This document shows positions 18,089-25,498 of a DNA stretch of 64,000 bases, in pieces. Location: positions 62,001 through 126,000 of the forward strand of contig NZ_JAJITD010000012.1 of NCBI RefSeq assembly GCF_020880815.1. The letters are read 5' to 3'. The stretch comes from Paraburkholderia sejongensis. Its GTDB lineage: Bacteria; Pseudomonadota; Gammaproteobacteria; Burkholderiales; Burkholderiaceae. The position numbers and the translations under genes were made by a program. How positions within the stretch are numbered: position 1 is the stretch's first letter; every line of letters starts with the position of its first letter. The notes beneath the pieces were generated by a model. The model searched no databases, was not told the DNA's origin, and saw only the letters and a program-made list of their open reading frames with translations.

Positions 18089-18114
18089 TGTCCGTAACTC
18101 GTGCTCAACGGACA
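18089..18114. promoter_or_regulatory. Inverted repeat, operator candidate 1
   Basis: TGTCCGT and ACGGACA are separated by 12 bases, a perfect 7-bp inverted repeat with total length 26. The left half extends to TGTCCGTAAC as in the copy at 23649. It belongs to a family of four clear copies in the window, all intergenic. Confidence 0.55.
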
Positions 18115-18177
18115 AGCTTATTGCGATTGGAATAGCGCTGCGTCGAGATGCTTGCCGTCGGCTTGACAACGATTGAC

Positions 18178-18202
18178 TGTCCGCGCGCAAGCGTTACGGA
18201 CA
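18178..18202. promoter_or_regulatory. Inverted repeat, operator candidate 2
   Basis: TGTCCG paired with a full right half GTTACGGACA, 25 bases in total, one base shorter than the other copies. It lies 23 bases upstream of a TATACT box, in a position that would overlap a -35 element. Confidence 0.5.
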
Positions 18203-18378
18203 GTACCGGCGTCGGCGGCGCTTTCTATACTGCTTGTGTCCTCGGACTGGACTCCAGTGGGACAGCGTCTCAAATGCGCTTGCGGCGACCACGCCCCGAT
18301 AACGGCTGGTCGCTCTTTTTTTGCCGGCCGCGCGCTTCTGTCCCATGTGCTTCCGCCCCCTGTTTACCCGCGTGCGAT

Positions 18379-18894
18379 CTACGCGTTCTGCCGCCGCAGC
18401 AACGCGGCCGCGAGCAGGCCGCAGCCGAGCGCGACATACACCGTGCCGAGCGCGCGGCGCGACAGGTGCGCTTCGAAGCCGGGCGTGAGCCGCGCGGGCA
18501 CTACCTTGTAGTCGATCAGATAGGCGGTTGCCGCGGTTGCTGCCGCCGCGCCGGCGGCCGCGGCCGGTCGCCGTTGCGCGCAGCCGCCGGCGAGCCGCGC
18601 GACTAGTGCTTCGTACAGCAGCGCCCAGAAGATCGCGGCGCTCTGATGAATCGCGAAACCGGTCACCGTGTGACGCAGACTGAAGCCGCGCTCGCGCAGT
18701 GCGCGGCGCGGCCACAGGCAGTGGGTCACCGCGTTGATCGGCGCGCAGGGCGTGCCGTCCGCGTCGGCCGCCGCGGCCGCGGCGCTCGCCGCCGACAGGC
18801 AGCCGGCAAGCAGACCGGAACCGACCGCGCGGCGCAGGTGGGTGCGCCACGCGCCGTCGCCGCTTGAAATGAGTTCACTACGGGTGGCCTTCAT
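18379..18894 (-). CDS. Putative membrane protein, unrecognised
   Basis: About 171 residues from ATG 18894 (MKATRSEL). It has an Ala-rich first hydrophobic segment (AVGSGLLAGCLSAASAAAAA), a central pair around HTVTGFAIHQSAAIFWALLYEAL and AAAAGAAAATAATAYLIDYKVV, and a last segment ALGTVYVALGCGLLAAALL, i.e. about four membrane spans. The INAVTHCLWP motif and the Ile-His-Gln-Ser helix resemble small YagU-like integral membrane proteins, but the match is weak. It should lie in the inner membrane. It stands upstream of nothing obvious on its strand. Confidence 0.55.
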   Translation of the reverse strand: MKATRSELISSGDGAWRTHLRRAVGSGLLAGCLSAASAAAAAADADGTPCAPINAVTHCLWPRRALRERGFSLRHTVTGFAIHQSAAIFWALLYEALVARLAGGCAQRRPAAAAGAAAATAATAYLIDYKVVPARLTPGFEAHLSRRALGTVYVALGCGLLAAALLRRQNA

Positions 18895-18997
18895 GGCAGG
18901 GCTCCGGTGTGGGCGCGTGACCGCGCATGCTGGGTTGCCGATGAACGGATGCGCGACGCGAAGCATTTCGCGTTCCGCGCGGCCGGCGCTGCGCCGG

Positions 18998-19282
18998 TCA
19001 GGTCAGGACTTCCCAAGTTCGTCGCGCGGCGGATGCAATCCATTGGAACGCAAGCGCCGGCAGGCCGGGCAGTACGGCAATAATGAACGACAGCGTCGAT
19101 CGCCCCACCGACGCGACGGCGGCAATCATAAATGCGTTCGCGCAGATGATCGCAAAACGTCTGATCGGAGGCGCTTCGACGAAAGGCGCGGCGCAGATAA
19201 AAAGCATCAGCACAATGAACAGATAAAAACAGCGCTGAAGAAAGATCCTGCCGAAAAACTCGCTGACATTCCGGATCACCAT
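18998..19282 (-). pseudogene. Truncated membrane protein, N-terminal half of an ion-channel-like protein
   Basis: 94 residues beginning MVIRNVSEFFGRIFLQRCFY, with two or three hydrophobic segments (YLFIVLMLFICAAPFV, FAIICANAFMIAAVASV, FIIAVLPGLPALAFQWIA). The shape recalls the N-terminal voltage-sensor-like part of Burkholderia two-helix potassium channel family proteins. No selectivity filter (TxTTxGYGD) is present, and only about 100 bases separate the stop from the next gene. It is therefore most likely a 3'-deleted remnant. Alternatively it is a complete small membrane protein. Confidence 0.4.
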
Positions 19283-19565
19283 GATTTCGTGTTCGCCAGA
19301 GAAACCGCATGTCAGGTCCGGTTGCGCTTCGTGTTATCCCGCCACGTTGGGCGCGAGTTCGCATTCGTCGGGGTAGGTTTGATTTACAGAATTACTGCGT
19401 GTGGTCGGGCGCGCGGTTTCAATATAGTCAGTACACAAGTGGTTTTCCACGACGGCCCGAAAAAGCAGCCGTCACGCTGTCTCCGTATACCTAAACTAAA
19501 ACGCGCATACGGTCGCAGCAACATCCCCGTGACAGGCAGACAGTTTTGAACGAACGGAGAGTGTG

Positions 19566-20018
19566 ATGGCAAGCATCGAGTACGGCTTCGCGACGGTTTC
19601 GGATCTCGATGACCTGCTCGCGCTCTACGCGGTGCTGCGACCGCAATACCCCGCGTATGTTCGCGGAGATGCGGAGAAAGCGCTGGCGAGCCTGCTCGGC
19701 CAACCGCACCTACGGTTGATCGTCGCCCGATTCGACCAGCGCGTGGTCGCCACCTGCCGATTGGCGCTTCTGGCCAATATCGGTCGCGCGAGCAGGCCGC
19801 TTGGACTGCTGGAATATGTGGTGACCGCCGGGCCGTTTCAGCGCAAAGGCATCGGACAACAAATGCTCGGATTCGCGCTGGATGTCGCGTGGCATCTCGA
19901 CTGCTGCAAAGTCGTTCTACTGTCCGGCACGCAACGGGATCTGGCTCACATGCTGTATGAAGAACTCGGATTCCGGGGCGACCGCGAGCATGGCTTTTTC
20001 ATCGACGCGCCTTTATGA
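19566..20018 (+). CDS. GNAT family N-acetyltransferase
   Basis: 150 residues; ATG 19566 is preferred over GTG 19563 one codon earlier, with GGAGA upstream. Motif A of the acetyl-CoA site is seen as LEYVVTAGPFQRKGIGQQML, where the family has Q/RxxGxG/A, and motif B as MLYEELGFRGD. It should transfer an acetyl group to a small molecule or protein amine; the substrate is unknown. No operon partners. Confidence 0.85.
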   Translation: MASIEYGFATVSDLDDLLALYAVLRPQYPAYVRGDAEKALASLLGQPHLRLIVARFDQRVVATCRLALLANIGRASRPLGLLEYVVTAGPFQRKGIGQQMLGFALDVAWHLDCCKVVLLSGTQRDLAHMLYEELGFRGDREHGFFIDAPL

Positions 20019-20307
20019 ATGACGATTACCGGGCGCGCATCGGCGCATGGACGAATGAGCCAATGAGCCAATGAGCGAATGCAGGCCGGCGGATCTCAGT
20101 AAGCAGATGATTTTCCACACCGCGTTTTGAGACGCGGCGGCGCTATTGCGCAAACTGTTCGTGGCAGTCTGGGTTTTGTCTTTTTTTTTGCGCGGCCGGA
20201 CCGATACGATTATTTGCGCACGATCAGCAGTACCGCGATGCATCGCGGAGGGTGGGCGAATACTTCACGGCAGTGTTTGAACGCGACCAATTCATGGAGA
20301 ACATGTG

Positions 20308-20871
20308 ATGCTCAAACGTCTGATGTTGATGCTCGCAATTCTGCTGTTATTGCCGGTTTCGTTCGCGTGGGCCGACGAATATACGGAAACACTCAAGCTA
20401 TTCAGGAATGCGGGAGAAAGCGGCGCGCTTCTACAGAATGCGTATGGGTACGCCGTGTTTCCGAAGATCGCCAAGGGAGGGGCCGGGATAGGCGGTGCGC
20501 GCGGCAAGGGCCGTGTCTATGAGCAAGGCCATTACATCGGCGATGCGACGATGACTCAGCTCACCGTGGGCCTGCAACTGGGGGGCCAGGTGTACAGCGA
20601 ACTCATTCTGTTCGAGGACGAACGGGCACTGAAGGAATTCACCGGCGGCAACTTCGAATTCGGCGCGGATGCCAATGCGATCGCGATCACCGCGGCGGCG
20701 GGCGCAAAGACGGGCTCGATCGGCACGTCCGCCAATGTCAGCGGTGGCAAGAACGACGCCAAAACGGCGGGCGACTATCGAAAAGGCATGGCGGTCTTTA
20801 CCGTGGCCAAGGGCGGGCTGATGTACGAGGCAAGTGTGGGCGGCCAGAAGTTCTCCTATAAGCCGAAGTGA
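20308..20871 (+). CDS. SYLF/Ysc84-domain exported lipid-binding protein
   Basis: 187 residues with a Sec signal peptide (MLKRLMLMLAILLLLPVSFAWA). The mature part follows the SYLF pattern: ALLQNAYGYAVFPKIAKGGAGIGGA at the start, YIGDATMTQLTVGLQLGGQVYSEL in the middle, FTGGNFEFGADANAIAIT, and a C-terminal KGGLMYEASVGGQKFSY. Such proteins bind phosphoinositides or membranes in eukaryotes; the bacterial periplasmic members have no settled role. The ATG at 20308 is preferred to GTG 20305, with GGAGA upstream. Confidence 0.88.
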   Translation: MLKRLMLMLAILLLLPVSFAWADEYTETLKLFRNAGESGALLQNAYGYAVFPKIAKGGAGIGGARGKGRVYEQGHYIGDATMTQLTVGLQLGGQVYSELILFEDERALKEFTGGNFEFGADANAIAITAAAGAKTGSIGTSANVSGGKNDAKTAGDYRKGMAVFTVAKGGLMYEASVGGQKFSYKPK

Positions 20872-21173
20872 TTGCCACCGCCGCGGCGCGCGGCGCGCGG
20901 CGCGCAAAACCCTCCGCTTGTTCCGCTGTCCCGCTGTCCCGCTGTCCATTAGCCGGTATTTTCGGACGGTTCGCACCTTCCCGCCATCTTCTTATACTGC
21001 GTCGTTCCCGCGAATCTCGGGACCAGCATTGCCACGCCAGCGCTGACGACGATCGTGCGGCGTGCCGGCTAGTCGAGGTTGTCCCTGCAGCCCGCCCTCC
21101 GACCAAGCGTGCGCGGCGCACGCGCAAGCCGGATAGCAGGACGCGGTGAGGCCATTCGAATGCAGTCAAAGAC
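20872..21173. other. Intergenic region with a degenerate operator copy
   Basis: About 300 bases without a credible gene. At 20943-20968 a degenerate relative of the 26-bp inverted repeat is visible: TGTCC and CGGACG at the correct spacing, with the inner parts changed. A TATACT box follows at 20993-20998, 24 bases later, as at 18226. It probably drives the 21174 gene. Confidence 0.35.
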
Positions 21174-21449
21174 TTGCCCGTTGGGGGAGACGATGTCGGT
21201 CGCATAGAAGATGTGCTCGCGGACGCGCTCAGCGTGAGCAGCGAGATCAGGCTGCGCAGCGCGGCGCTCGTCAGGATGGAGCAGAGCCTCGCCAACAGCG
21301 ACGAGCCGTTGCTGCGCGAGGCGCTCGACGCGCTTCGCCGCGAGCTGTCGCGATTGCAGCGGCACAAGGGCGAACTGACGCAACGCTTGCAAGTGCTCGT
21401 AAGCGGTATCGAAGAGCCGCCCACCAGCCATCGACTGCCGATTCCGTAA
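21174..21449 (+). CDS. Hypothetical coiled-coil protein
   Basis: Up to 91 residues. The first codons are uncertain (TTG 21174 is the outer limit; a GTG at codon 14 is also possible). The interior ADALSVSSEIRLRSAALVRM, the SLANSDEPLLREALDALRRE segment and the LSRLQRHKGELTQRLQVLV segment form amphipathic helices with heptad spacing. Such a charged, helical protein could be a small scaffold or toxin-binding partner, but no family is recognised. Codon usage (G/C in third positions) supports coding. Confidence 0.45.
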   Translation: MPVGGDDVGRIEDVLADALSVSSEIRLRSAALVRMEQSLANSDEPLLREALDALRRELSRLQRHKGELTQRLQVLVSGIEEPPTSHRLPIP

Positions 21450-21549
21450 GCGCGGGCCTGGCGCATGCTCATCTCACGGGACGAAGCGGCGGCCGCTCGC
21501 AACGAGCCGTCACCGCCGCTTGAATGAACGCACCCGAAGGAGCGCAACG

Positions 21550-21699
21550 ATGATCAGCAACGCCGAGCCTGCGTCGCAACCTGTGCCCGCTAACGACGAC
21601 GGCGCCGAACCGCCGGATACCCCGCGCGAACCGGCCCCGCCGAGCACCAGGGAGCTGCCCGATCTGCCCGCGCCGCAGGAAGTCGGCGAAGACGGCTGA
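21550..21699 (+). CDS. Small Pro-rich hypothetical protein (49 aa)
   Basis: An ATG at 21550 with GAAGGAG eight bases upstream opens a 49-residue frame: MISNAEPASQPVPANDDGA, then repeated acidic and Pro motifs (PPDTPREPAPPSTRELPDLP). It is disordered and low in hydrophobic residues. It lies between the coiled-coil gene and the SdhB-like gene, 57 bases before the latter. It is too short to classify. Confidence 0.45.
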   Translation: MISNAEPASQPVPANDDGAEPPDTPREPAPPSTRELPDLPAPQEVGEDG

Positions 21700-21756
21700 T
21701 GCAGGTGGCGCGGGTAGCGCGGCCCGGCGGTGCGCGCCAAACCGGAGTAATCGATC

Positions 21757-22470
21757 ATGGACGATCCCGATCTTCGCACCATCGACATCTATCGGTACGA
21801 CCCCGACGTCGACGCGCACCCGCGCGTGCAGCGATACGAGATCGAAATGGGGCACGCCGAGCGGATGTTGCTCGATGTACTGGGCGTGCTCAAGACGATG
21901 GACGAGTCGCTGGCCTATCGCCGCTCGTGCCGCGAAGGCATTTGCGGTTCGGATGCGATGAACATCAACGGCAAGAACGGACTCGCGTGTCTGACCAACA
22001 TGCAGGAACTGCCGAAGCACATCGTGTTGCGGCCGCTGCCGGGTTTGCCGGTGGTCCGCGATCTGATCGTCGACATGACGATGTTCTTCAAACAGTACCA
22101 CTCGGTCAGGCCGTGGCTGGTCAACGACGAGCGGCCACCCGAGCGCGAGCGTCTGCAGTCGCCCGCCGAACGCGATCAGCTCGACGGGTTGTACGAATGC
22201 ATCCTGTGCGCGTGCTGTTCGTCGTCGTGTCCGTCGTTCTGGTGGAATCCCGATCGTTTCGTCGGTCCGGCCGGGCTGTTGCAGGCGTACCGCTTCCTCG
22301 CGGATTCGCGCGACCGGGACACTGCCGCGCGCCTCGACAATCTCGAGGATCCATACCGGCTGTTCCGCTGCCGCACCATCATGAATTGCGTGGACGTGTG
22401 CCCGAAAGGCCTGAATCCCGCCCGCGCGATCGGCGAAATTCGCACTATGCTCACGCGGCGCACGGTTTGA
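21757..22470 (+). CDS. Orphan succinate dehydrogenase/fumarate reductase iron-sulfur subunit
   Basis: 237 residues, the full length of SdhB. The [2Fe-2S] cysteines are in SCREGICGSDAMNINGKNGL followed by Ala-Cys, the [4Fe-4S] set in CILCACCSSSCPSF, and the [3Fe-4S] set in CRTIMNCVDVCPKGLNPA. The sequence resembles canonical beta-proteobacterial SdhB. The ATG follows GGAGTAATC. No flavoprotein subunit or membrane anchors are near it, so it is either a spare copy that can replace SdhB or part of another electron-transfer complex. Both neighbours are small unrelated proteins. Confidence 0.9.
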   Translation: MDDPDLRTIDIYRYDPDVDAHPRVQRYEIEMGHAERMLLDVLGVLKTMDESLAYRRSCREGICGSDAMNINGKNGLACLTNMQELPKHIVLRPLPGLPVVRDLIVDMTMFFKQYHSVRPWLVNDERPPERERLQSPAERDQLDGLYECILCACCSSSCPSFWWNPDRFVGPAGLLQAYRFLADSRDRDTAARLDNLEDPYRLFRCRTIMNCVDVCPKGLNPARAIGEIRTMLTRRTV

Positions 22471-22725
22471 GCGGCAATGCGTGAGCGACAGCCGCACTGA
22501 GCGTGTGGAAAATTTTCGCGCGGGCGTAAGATTGGCCGCCTCCCGTTCGTAGCTGGGTAGTGCGGACAGCGGTTGCGCTCGACATGCAATTCATGCGTGA
22601 ATTCGGTAGGCCGTACGCGCGCCTCGTCGACGACTCACGTGGGCAAGCCTGGGAACGCTCGTTGCGAACAGGTGACGATGGTCCGGCCTGAACCGGTCGG
22701 TCCGCTACCTTGCAAGGAGAACGAA

Positions 22726-22848
22726 ATGAGCACGGAGAAGGATACGAATCGGCAACCGGCCAATCCGGTGCAACCGGGCCGCGAAAGCGGGCAGCAACAG
22801 CAGAATCAGAAACCGCCGCAGCATCAGGGCGGCCAGCGGCAGCCGTGA
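22726..22848 (+). CDS. Small Gln/Pro-rich protein (40 aa)
   Basis: ATG 22726 is preceded by AAGGAGAACGAA. The 40-residue product is MSTEKDTNRQPANPVQP, then Gly/Arg/Glu and runs of Gln/Asn (QQQQNQKPPQHQGGQRQP). It is highly polar and disordered. Similar short Gln-rich proteins occur in Burkholderia, but none has a known role. It is the best-supported frame in the 22471-22970 gap. Confidence 0.5.
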   Translation: MSTEKDTNRQPANPVQPGRESGQQQQNQKPPQHQGGQRQP

Positions 22849-22970
22849 GCGCCGCCGCCGGAACGGCTGCGCGTGAACGCGCGGCGGTTTCGGCGGCATT
22901 GCGATGGCAAGCAGGCTCCTCCCGGCTGATACCGCGCCGCGCAGCGTGGATTGGAATACCAAAGGGCGAA

Positions 22971-23555
22971 GTGGAAAAAGTACATATCTATCTATTTGGC
23001 GCGTACGATCCGGCGCGCCGCGAGCAGGCGCTAATCCGTCTCGACAAGGCCGGCTATATGGTCACGCTCGCGCGCCTCGCGAACGAGGATTTGCCGACGT
23101 ACTTCGCGGCGCGCGAGCGGCCGGAGTTGCAAAGCCTGATTCGCCGGATGGCGCCGCGCGACACCCTGGTGGTGTTGGAACTGGCCGCGCTCGGCTGCAA
23201 CGCGCGCGACATTCTGGCGACCGTGATGCAATGCCGGAAGGCGCTGGTCTCGCTCAAATGCGTCGAGATCGGCCATACCGATCTGGCCGGCCGGCCCGAG
23301 CCCTCGTCGGTCAAGGTGCTGCGTGCGCTGGTGCGGCTCGATGCGGCTTGCCGCAGCCTGCGCAGCCGCGACAGCCTTGCGGCGGTGCGCGCGAACGGCA
23401 AACACACCGGCCGCCCGCCGTCGCTGTCCGAACAGCAGCGCGAACGTGTGCTGCAATCGCTTGGCCGTGGCCAGTCGGTCAGCGAAGTCGCGCGCCGCTT
23501 CGGCACATCGCGCCAGACCGTGATGCGCATTCGCGCCGATACGCCGCTCACTTAG
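22971..23555 (+). CDS. Resolvase/invertase-like protein lacking the catalytic serine
   Basis: About 194 residues from GTG 22971. The N-terminal half has the serine-recombinase fold signature: VHIYLFGAYDPARREQALIRL, a LNxAGY/KAGYMVTLARL strand, LQSLIRRMAPRDTLVVLELA with the LxRLxR...DxLVVxxLDRLGRN-type context (here ELAALGCNARDI), and a C-terminal helix-turn-helix GRPPSLSEQQRERVLQSL followed by SVSEVARRFGTSRQTVMRI. In active enzymes the first strand is YxRVSTxxQ; here it is YLFGAYDPARR with no Ser. The usual Arg of LDRLGR is also changed. It is therefore probably a DNA-binding regulator. A 26-bp operator candidate lies 94 bases after its stop. Confidence 0.75.
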   Translation: MEKVHIYLFGAYDPARREQALIRLDKAGYMVTLARLANEDLPTYFAARERPELQSLIRRMAPRDTLVVLELAALGCNARDILATVMQCRKALVSLKCVEIGHTDLAGRPEPSSVKVLRALVRLDAACRSLRSRDSLAAVRANGKHTGRPPSLSEQQRERVLQSLGRGQSVSEVARRFGTSRQTVMRIRADTPLT

Positions 23556-23648
23556 CCACGCACCTGGCCGCGCGCCTGGCCCTTCGTGCTGCTATTCCCG
23601 CTGCTATTCCTGCGACGAAAACCGCGAGCCGCGCACAGCGCCGTCCAC

Positions 23649-23674
23649 TGTCCGTAACACTAGCGTTACGGACG
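23649..23674. promoter_or_regulatory. Inverted repeat, operator candidate 3 (best copy)
   Basis: GTCCGTAAC, six bases, GTTACGGAC: a perfect 9-bp inverted repeat, flanked by T on the left and G on the right. It lies between the resolvase-like gene and the 23778 gene, about 105 bases before the latter start. Confidence 0.65.
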
Positions 23675-23777
23675 GGGCGCGCTGCTTTGCAGTGAAAGCT
23701 CGTCAGACTAATCTCAACGAACCCCTTTCAATTGCCCTTGACCGGAACGAGGCGCGGCCTGTCGCCGTGTTGAAGCC

Positions 23778-24035
23778 GTGAACGTGAAACGTCTGACTGT
23801 GTCTGCGAGCCCCGGATCGCTGCGCGTGATCGCGGTCTGGAAAAGTCTGATCGAGCAGCGGGCCCAGGTATGCGGCTGGTCCGCGCATGTGAACTGCACC
23901 GGAGGACGCGAGTCGCTGAGCGTGGATCTCGTCGATTGTCCGCCGGATCGGCTCGCGGTGATTTCCGCCGCGTTGAGCGTTGGACCGATGACGGTGTTGA
24001 TGAGCGACACCGAGGCGTCGGCCCGCAGCGTGTAA
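23778..24035 (+). CDS. Hypothetical protein (85 aa)
   Basis: Starts at GTG 23778 (MNVKRLTVSASPGSLRVIAV). It contains alternating strands and one helix: VIAVWKSLIEQRAQV, then SLSVDLVDCPPDRLAVISAA and PMTVLMSD. A CGW-NCTG pair of cysteines is present. No domain is recognised. A strong intrinsic terminator lies about 120 bases after its stop. The inverted repeat at 23649 lies in its upstream region. Confidence 0.5.
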   Translation: MNVKRLTVSASPGSLRVIAVWKSLIEQRAQVCGWSAHVNCTGGRESLSVDLVDCPPDRLAVISAALSVGPMTVLMSDTEASARSV

Positions 24036-24158
24036 GCGTGCGATACACCGGTGCCCAGCGCGGCACGGGTTCGCGCGCAGCGAACGCGATAGAAATGCCA
24101 TTGCCCGCCCGCCCTTCGCGGCATGGCTTTTGAGCGGCCTCCGCGGCACTGCTCCCCA

Positions 24159-24186
24159 AGCGGCCCTTTGTGGCCGCTCTTTTTTG
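24159..24186 (+). terminator. Intrinsic terminator
   Basis: AGCGGCC, loop CTTTGT, GGCCGCT, then seven T residues broken by one C. A textbook Rho-independent terminator for the plus strand, ending the transcript that includes the 23778 gene. Confidence 0.85.
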
Positions 24187-24236
24187 CGCGCTGCACTGCG
24201 CGCTGCGGTATCGCACGGCGTCCTCGCGGTTGGCGC

Positions 24237-24256
24237 CGCGCGGTATAGCCCTTGCT
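24237..24256 (+). promoter_or_regulatory. Promoter-like box shared with the hemerythrin gene
   Basis: CGCGGTATAGCCCTTGCT here matches CGCGGTATAGCGCTTGCT at 48931, upstream of 48980. Each lies about 30-35 bases before its ATG, where a -10 element and start site are expected. No TTGACA -35 is seen, suggesting an alternative sigma factor or an activator. Confidence 0.45.
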
Positions 24257-24290
24257 CGCCCACATCGCGATTCCCCTACCGGAGCGACCC

Positions 24291-25436
24291 ATGTCCCGCG
24301 ATAAGCCGAACAACGAACCGGATCAAGAAGCGCAACCGGAGCAGCGAAGCGCGCCGGACGACGTATCCGCGACCCGCCGCAAAGTCGTCCAGAGCGCGGC
24401 CGCGGGCCTGGCCGCGATGTTCGCGGGCAATGCGCTCGCCGCCGACGCGGTCGCGCCTGGCGCGACCGGCGCCGCCGGCGCGACGCCTGGCGCCGCAGCC
24501 CCAGCGCGCCCCGGCAACGGCGGCAGCAACGCGTCGCCCGCGCCGGACGCTGGCACACCGCTGCGCGACCCGCGAGGCCTTTACCCGCACCCGCCGTTCT
24601 CCGCACAACAGCAACCATGGCCGGGTCTCGCGGGCCGCATGACACCGCGTCCCGACCACGGCGAATCGAGCTATCGCGGCAGCGGTCTGCTCGCGGGCCG
24701 CAAGGCGCTGATCACCGGCGGCGATTCGGGCATCGGTCGCGCGGCGGCGATAGCGTTCGCGCGCGAAGGCGCGGATGTCGCGATCGTTTATCTGCCCGCC
24801 GAGGAACCAGATGCGCGCGAGGTCATCCAGCTGATTCGCGACGCGGGCCGCAACGCGCTCGCGCTTCCCGGCGATATCCGCGACGAAGCGTTCTGCAAGC
24901 AGGCAATCGAGCGTGCGGTGAACGGCTTCGGCGGCCTGGACGTCCTCGTCAACAACGCGGGACGCCAGCACAGCCACGATTCGATTCTCGACATCAGTAC
25001 CGAGGATTTCGACTGGACGCTGCGCACCAATCTGTACGGAATGTTCTGGCTCACCAAAGCCGCGATCCCTCACATGCCGCCGGGCGCGGCGATCATCAAC
25101 ACGAGTTCGGTCAATGCCTATGATCCGTCGATCAACCTGCTCGACTACGCGATGACGAAGGCCGCGATCGCGAATTTCACCAAGTCGCTGGCCAAGCAGA
25201 TGATCGCGCGCGGCATCCGCGTGAACGCGGTCGCGCCCGGACCGTTCTGGACGCCGTTGCAGGTGAGCGGCGGACAGACGCAGAAGAATCTCGAACAGTT
25301 CGGCGCGCAGACGCCGATGGGCCGGCCGGGGCAGCCGGCCGAGATTGCGCCGGTATATGTCGCGCTGGCGATGGCGCAGATGAGTTATGTGACCGGGCAG
25401 GTGTATGGGGCGTCGGGGGGCGCGGGGCAGCCGTGA
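24291..25436 (+). CDS. Short-chain dehydrogenase/reductase with Tat-like leader
   Basis: 381 residues from ATG 24291, with GGAG upstream. Residues 1-27 are polar. Residues 28-50 read TRRKVVQSAAAGLAAMFAGN then ALA, a twin-arginine-like signal with AxA cleavage near 50. The SDR core begins near residue 135: GGDSGIGRAAA, NNAGRQH, the Ser in NTSSVNAY, and YAMTKAA giving the catalytic Tyr-x-x-x-Lys. It resembles YghA/glucose dehydrogenase-type SDRs of stress regulons. Export of an NAD(P)-using enzyme is unusual, so either the leader is not cleaved or the cofactor is loaded before folded export. Confidence 0.85.
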   Translation: MSRDKPNNEPDQEAQPEQRSAPDDVSATRRKVVQSAAAGLAAMFAGNALAADAVAPGATGAAGATPGAAAPARPGNGGSNASPAPDAGTPLRDPRGLYPHPPFSAQQQPWPGLAGRMTPRPDHGESSYRGSGLLAGRKALITGGDSGIGRAAAIAFAREGADVAIVYLPAEEPDAREVIQLIRDAGRNALALPGDIRDEAFCKQAIERAVNGFGGLDVLVNNAGRQHSHDSILDISTEDFDWTLRTNLYGMFWLTKAAIPHMPPGAAIINTSSVNAYDPSINLLDYAMTKAAIANFTKSLAKQMIARGIRVNAVAPGPFWTPLQVSGGQTQKNLEQFGAQTPMGRPGQPAEIAPVYVALAMAQMSYVTGQVYGASGGAGQP

Positions 25437-25498
25437 CTTGAATGGGTGGCGTAGGGGGCGGAGGGCGCTCGCGCGAGCGCGGCCGATCGAAAGACCGC

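Larger units (their letters stand above)
17947..18378. other. Intergenic region with two inverted repeats
   Basis: About 430 bases without a credible gene. It holds two copies of the TGTCCGTAAC/GTTACGGACA-type repeat (18089-18114 and 18178-18202), a TTGACA-like box near 18163 and a TATACT box at 18226-18231. The second repeat ends 23 bases before TATACT, placing it over a -35 position for plus-strand transcription. No plus-strand gene follows, so this may drive a small RNA, or the repeats may act on the minus-strand gene that starts at 17946. Confidence 0.45.
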
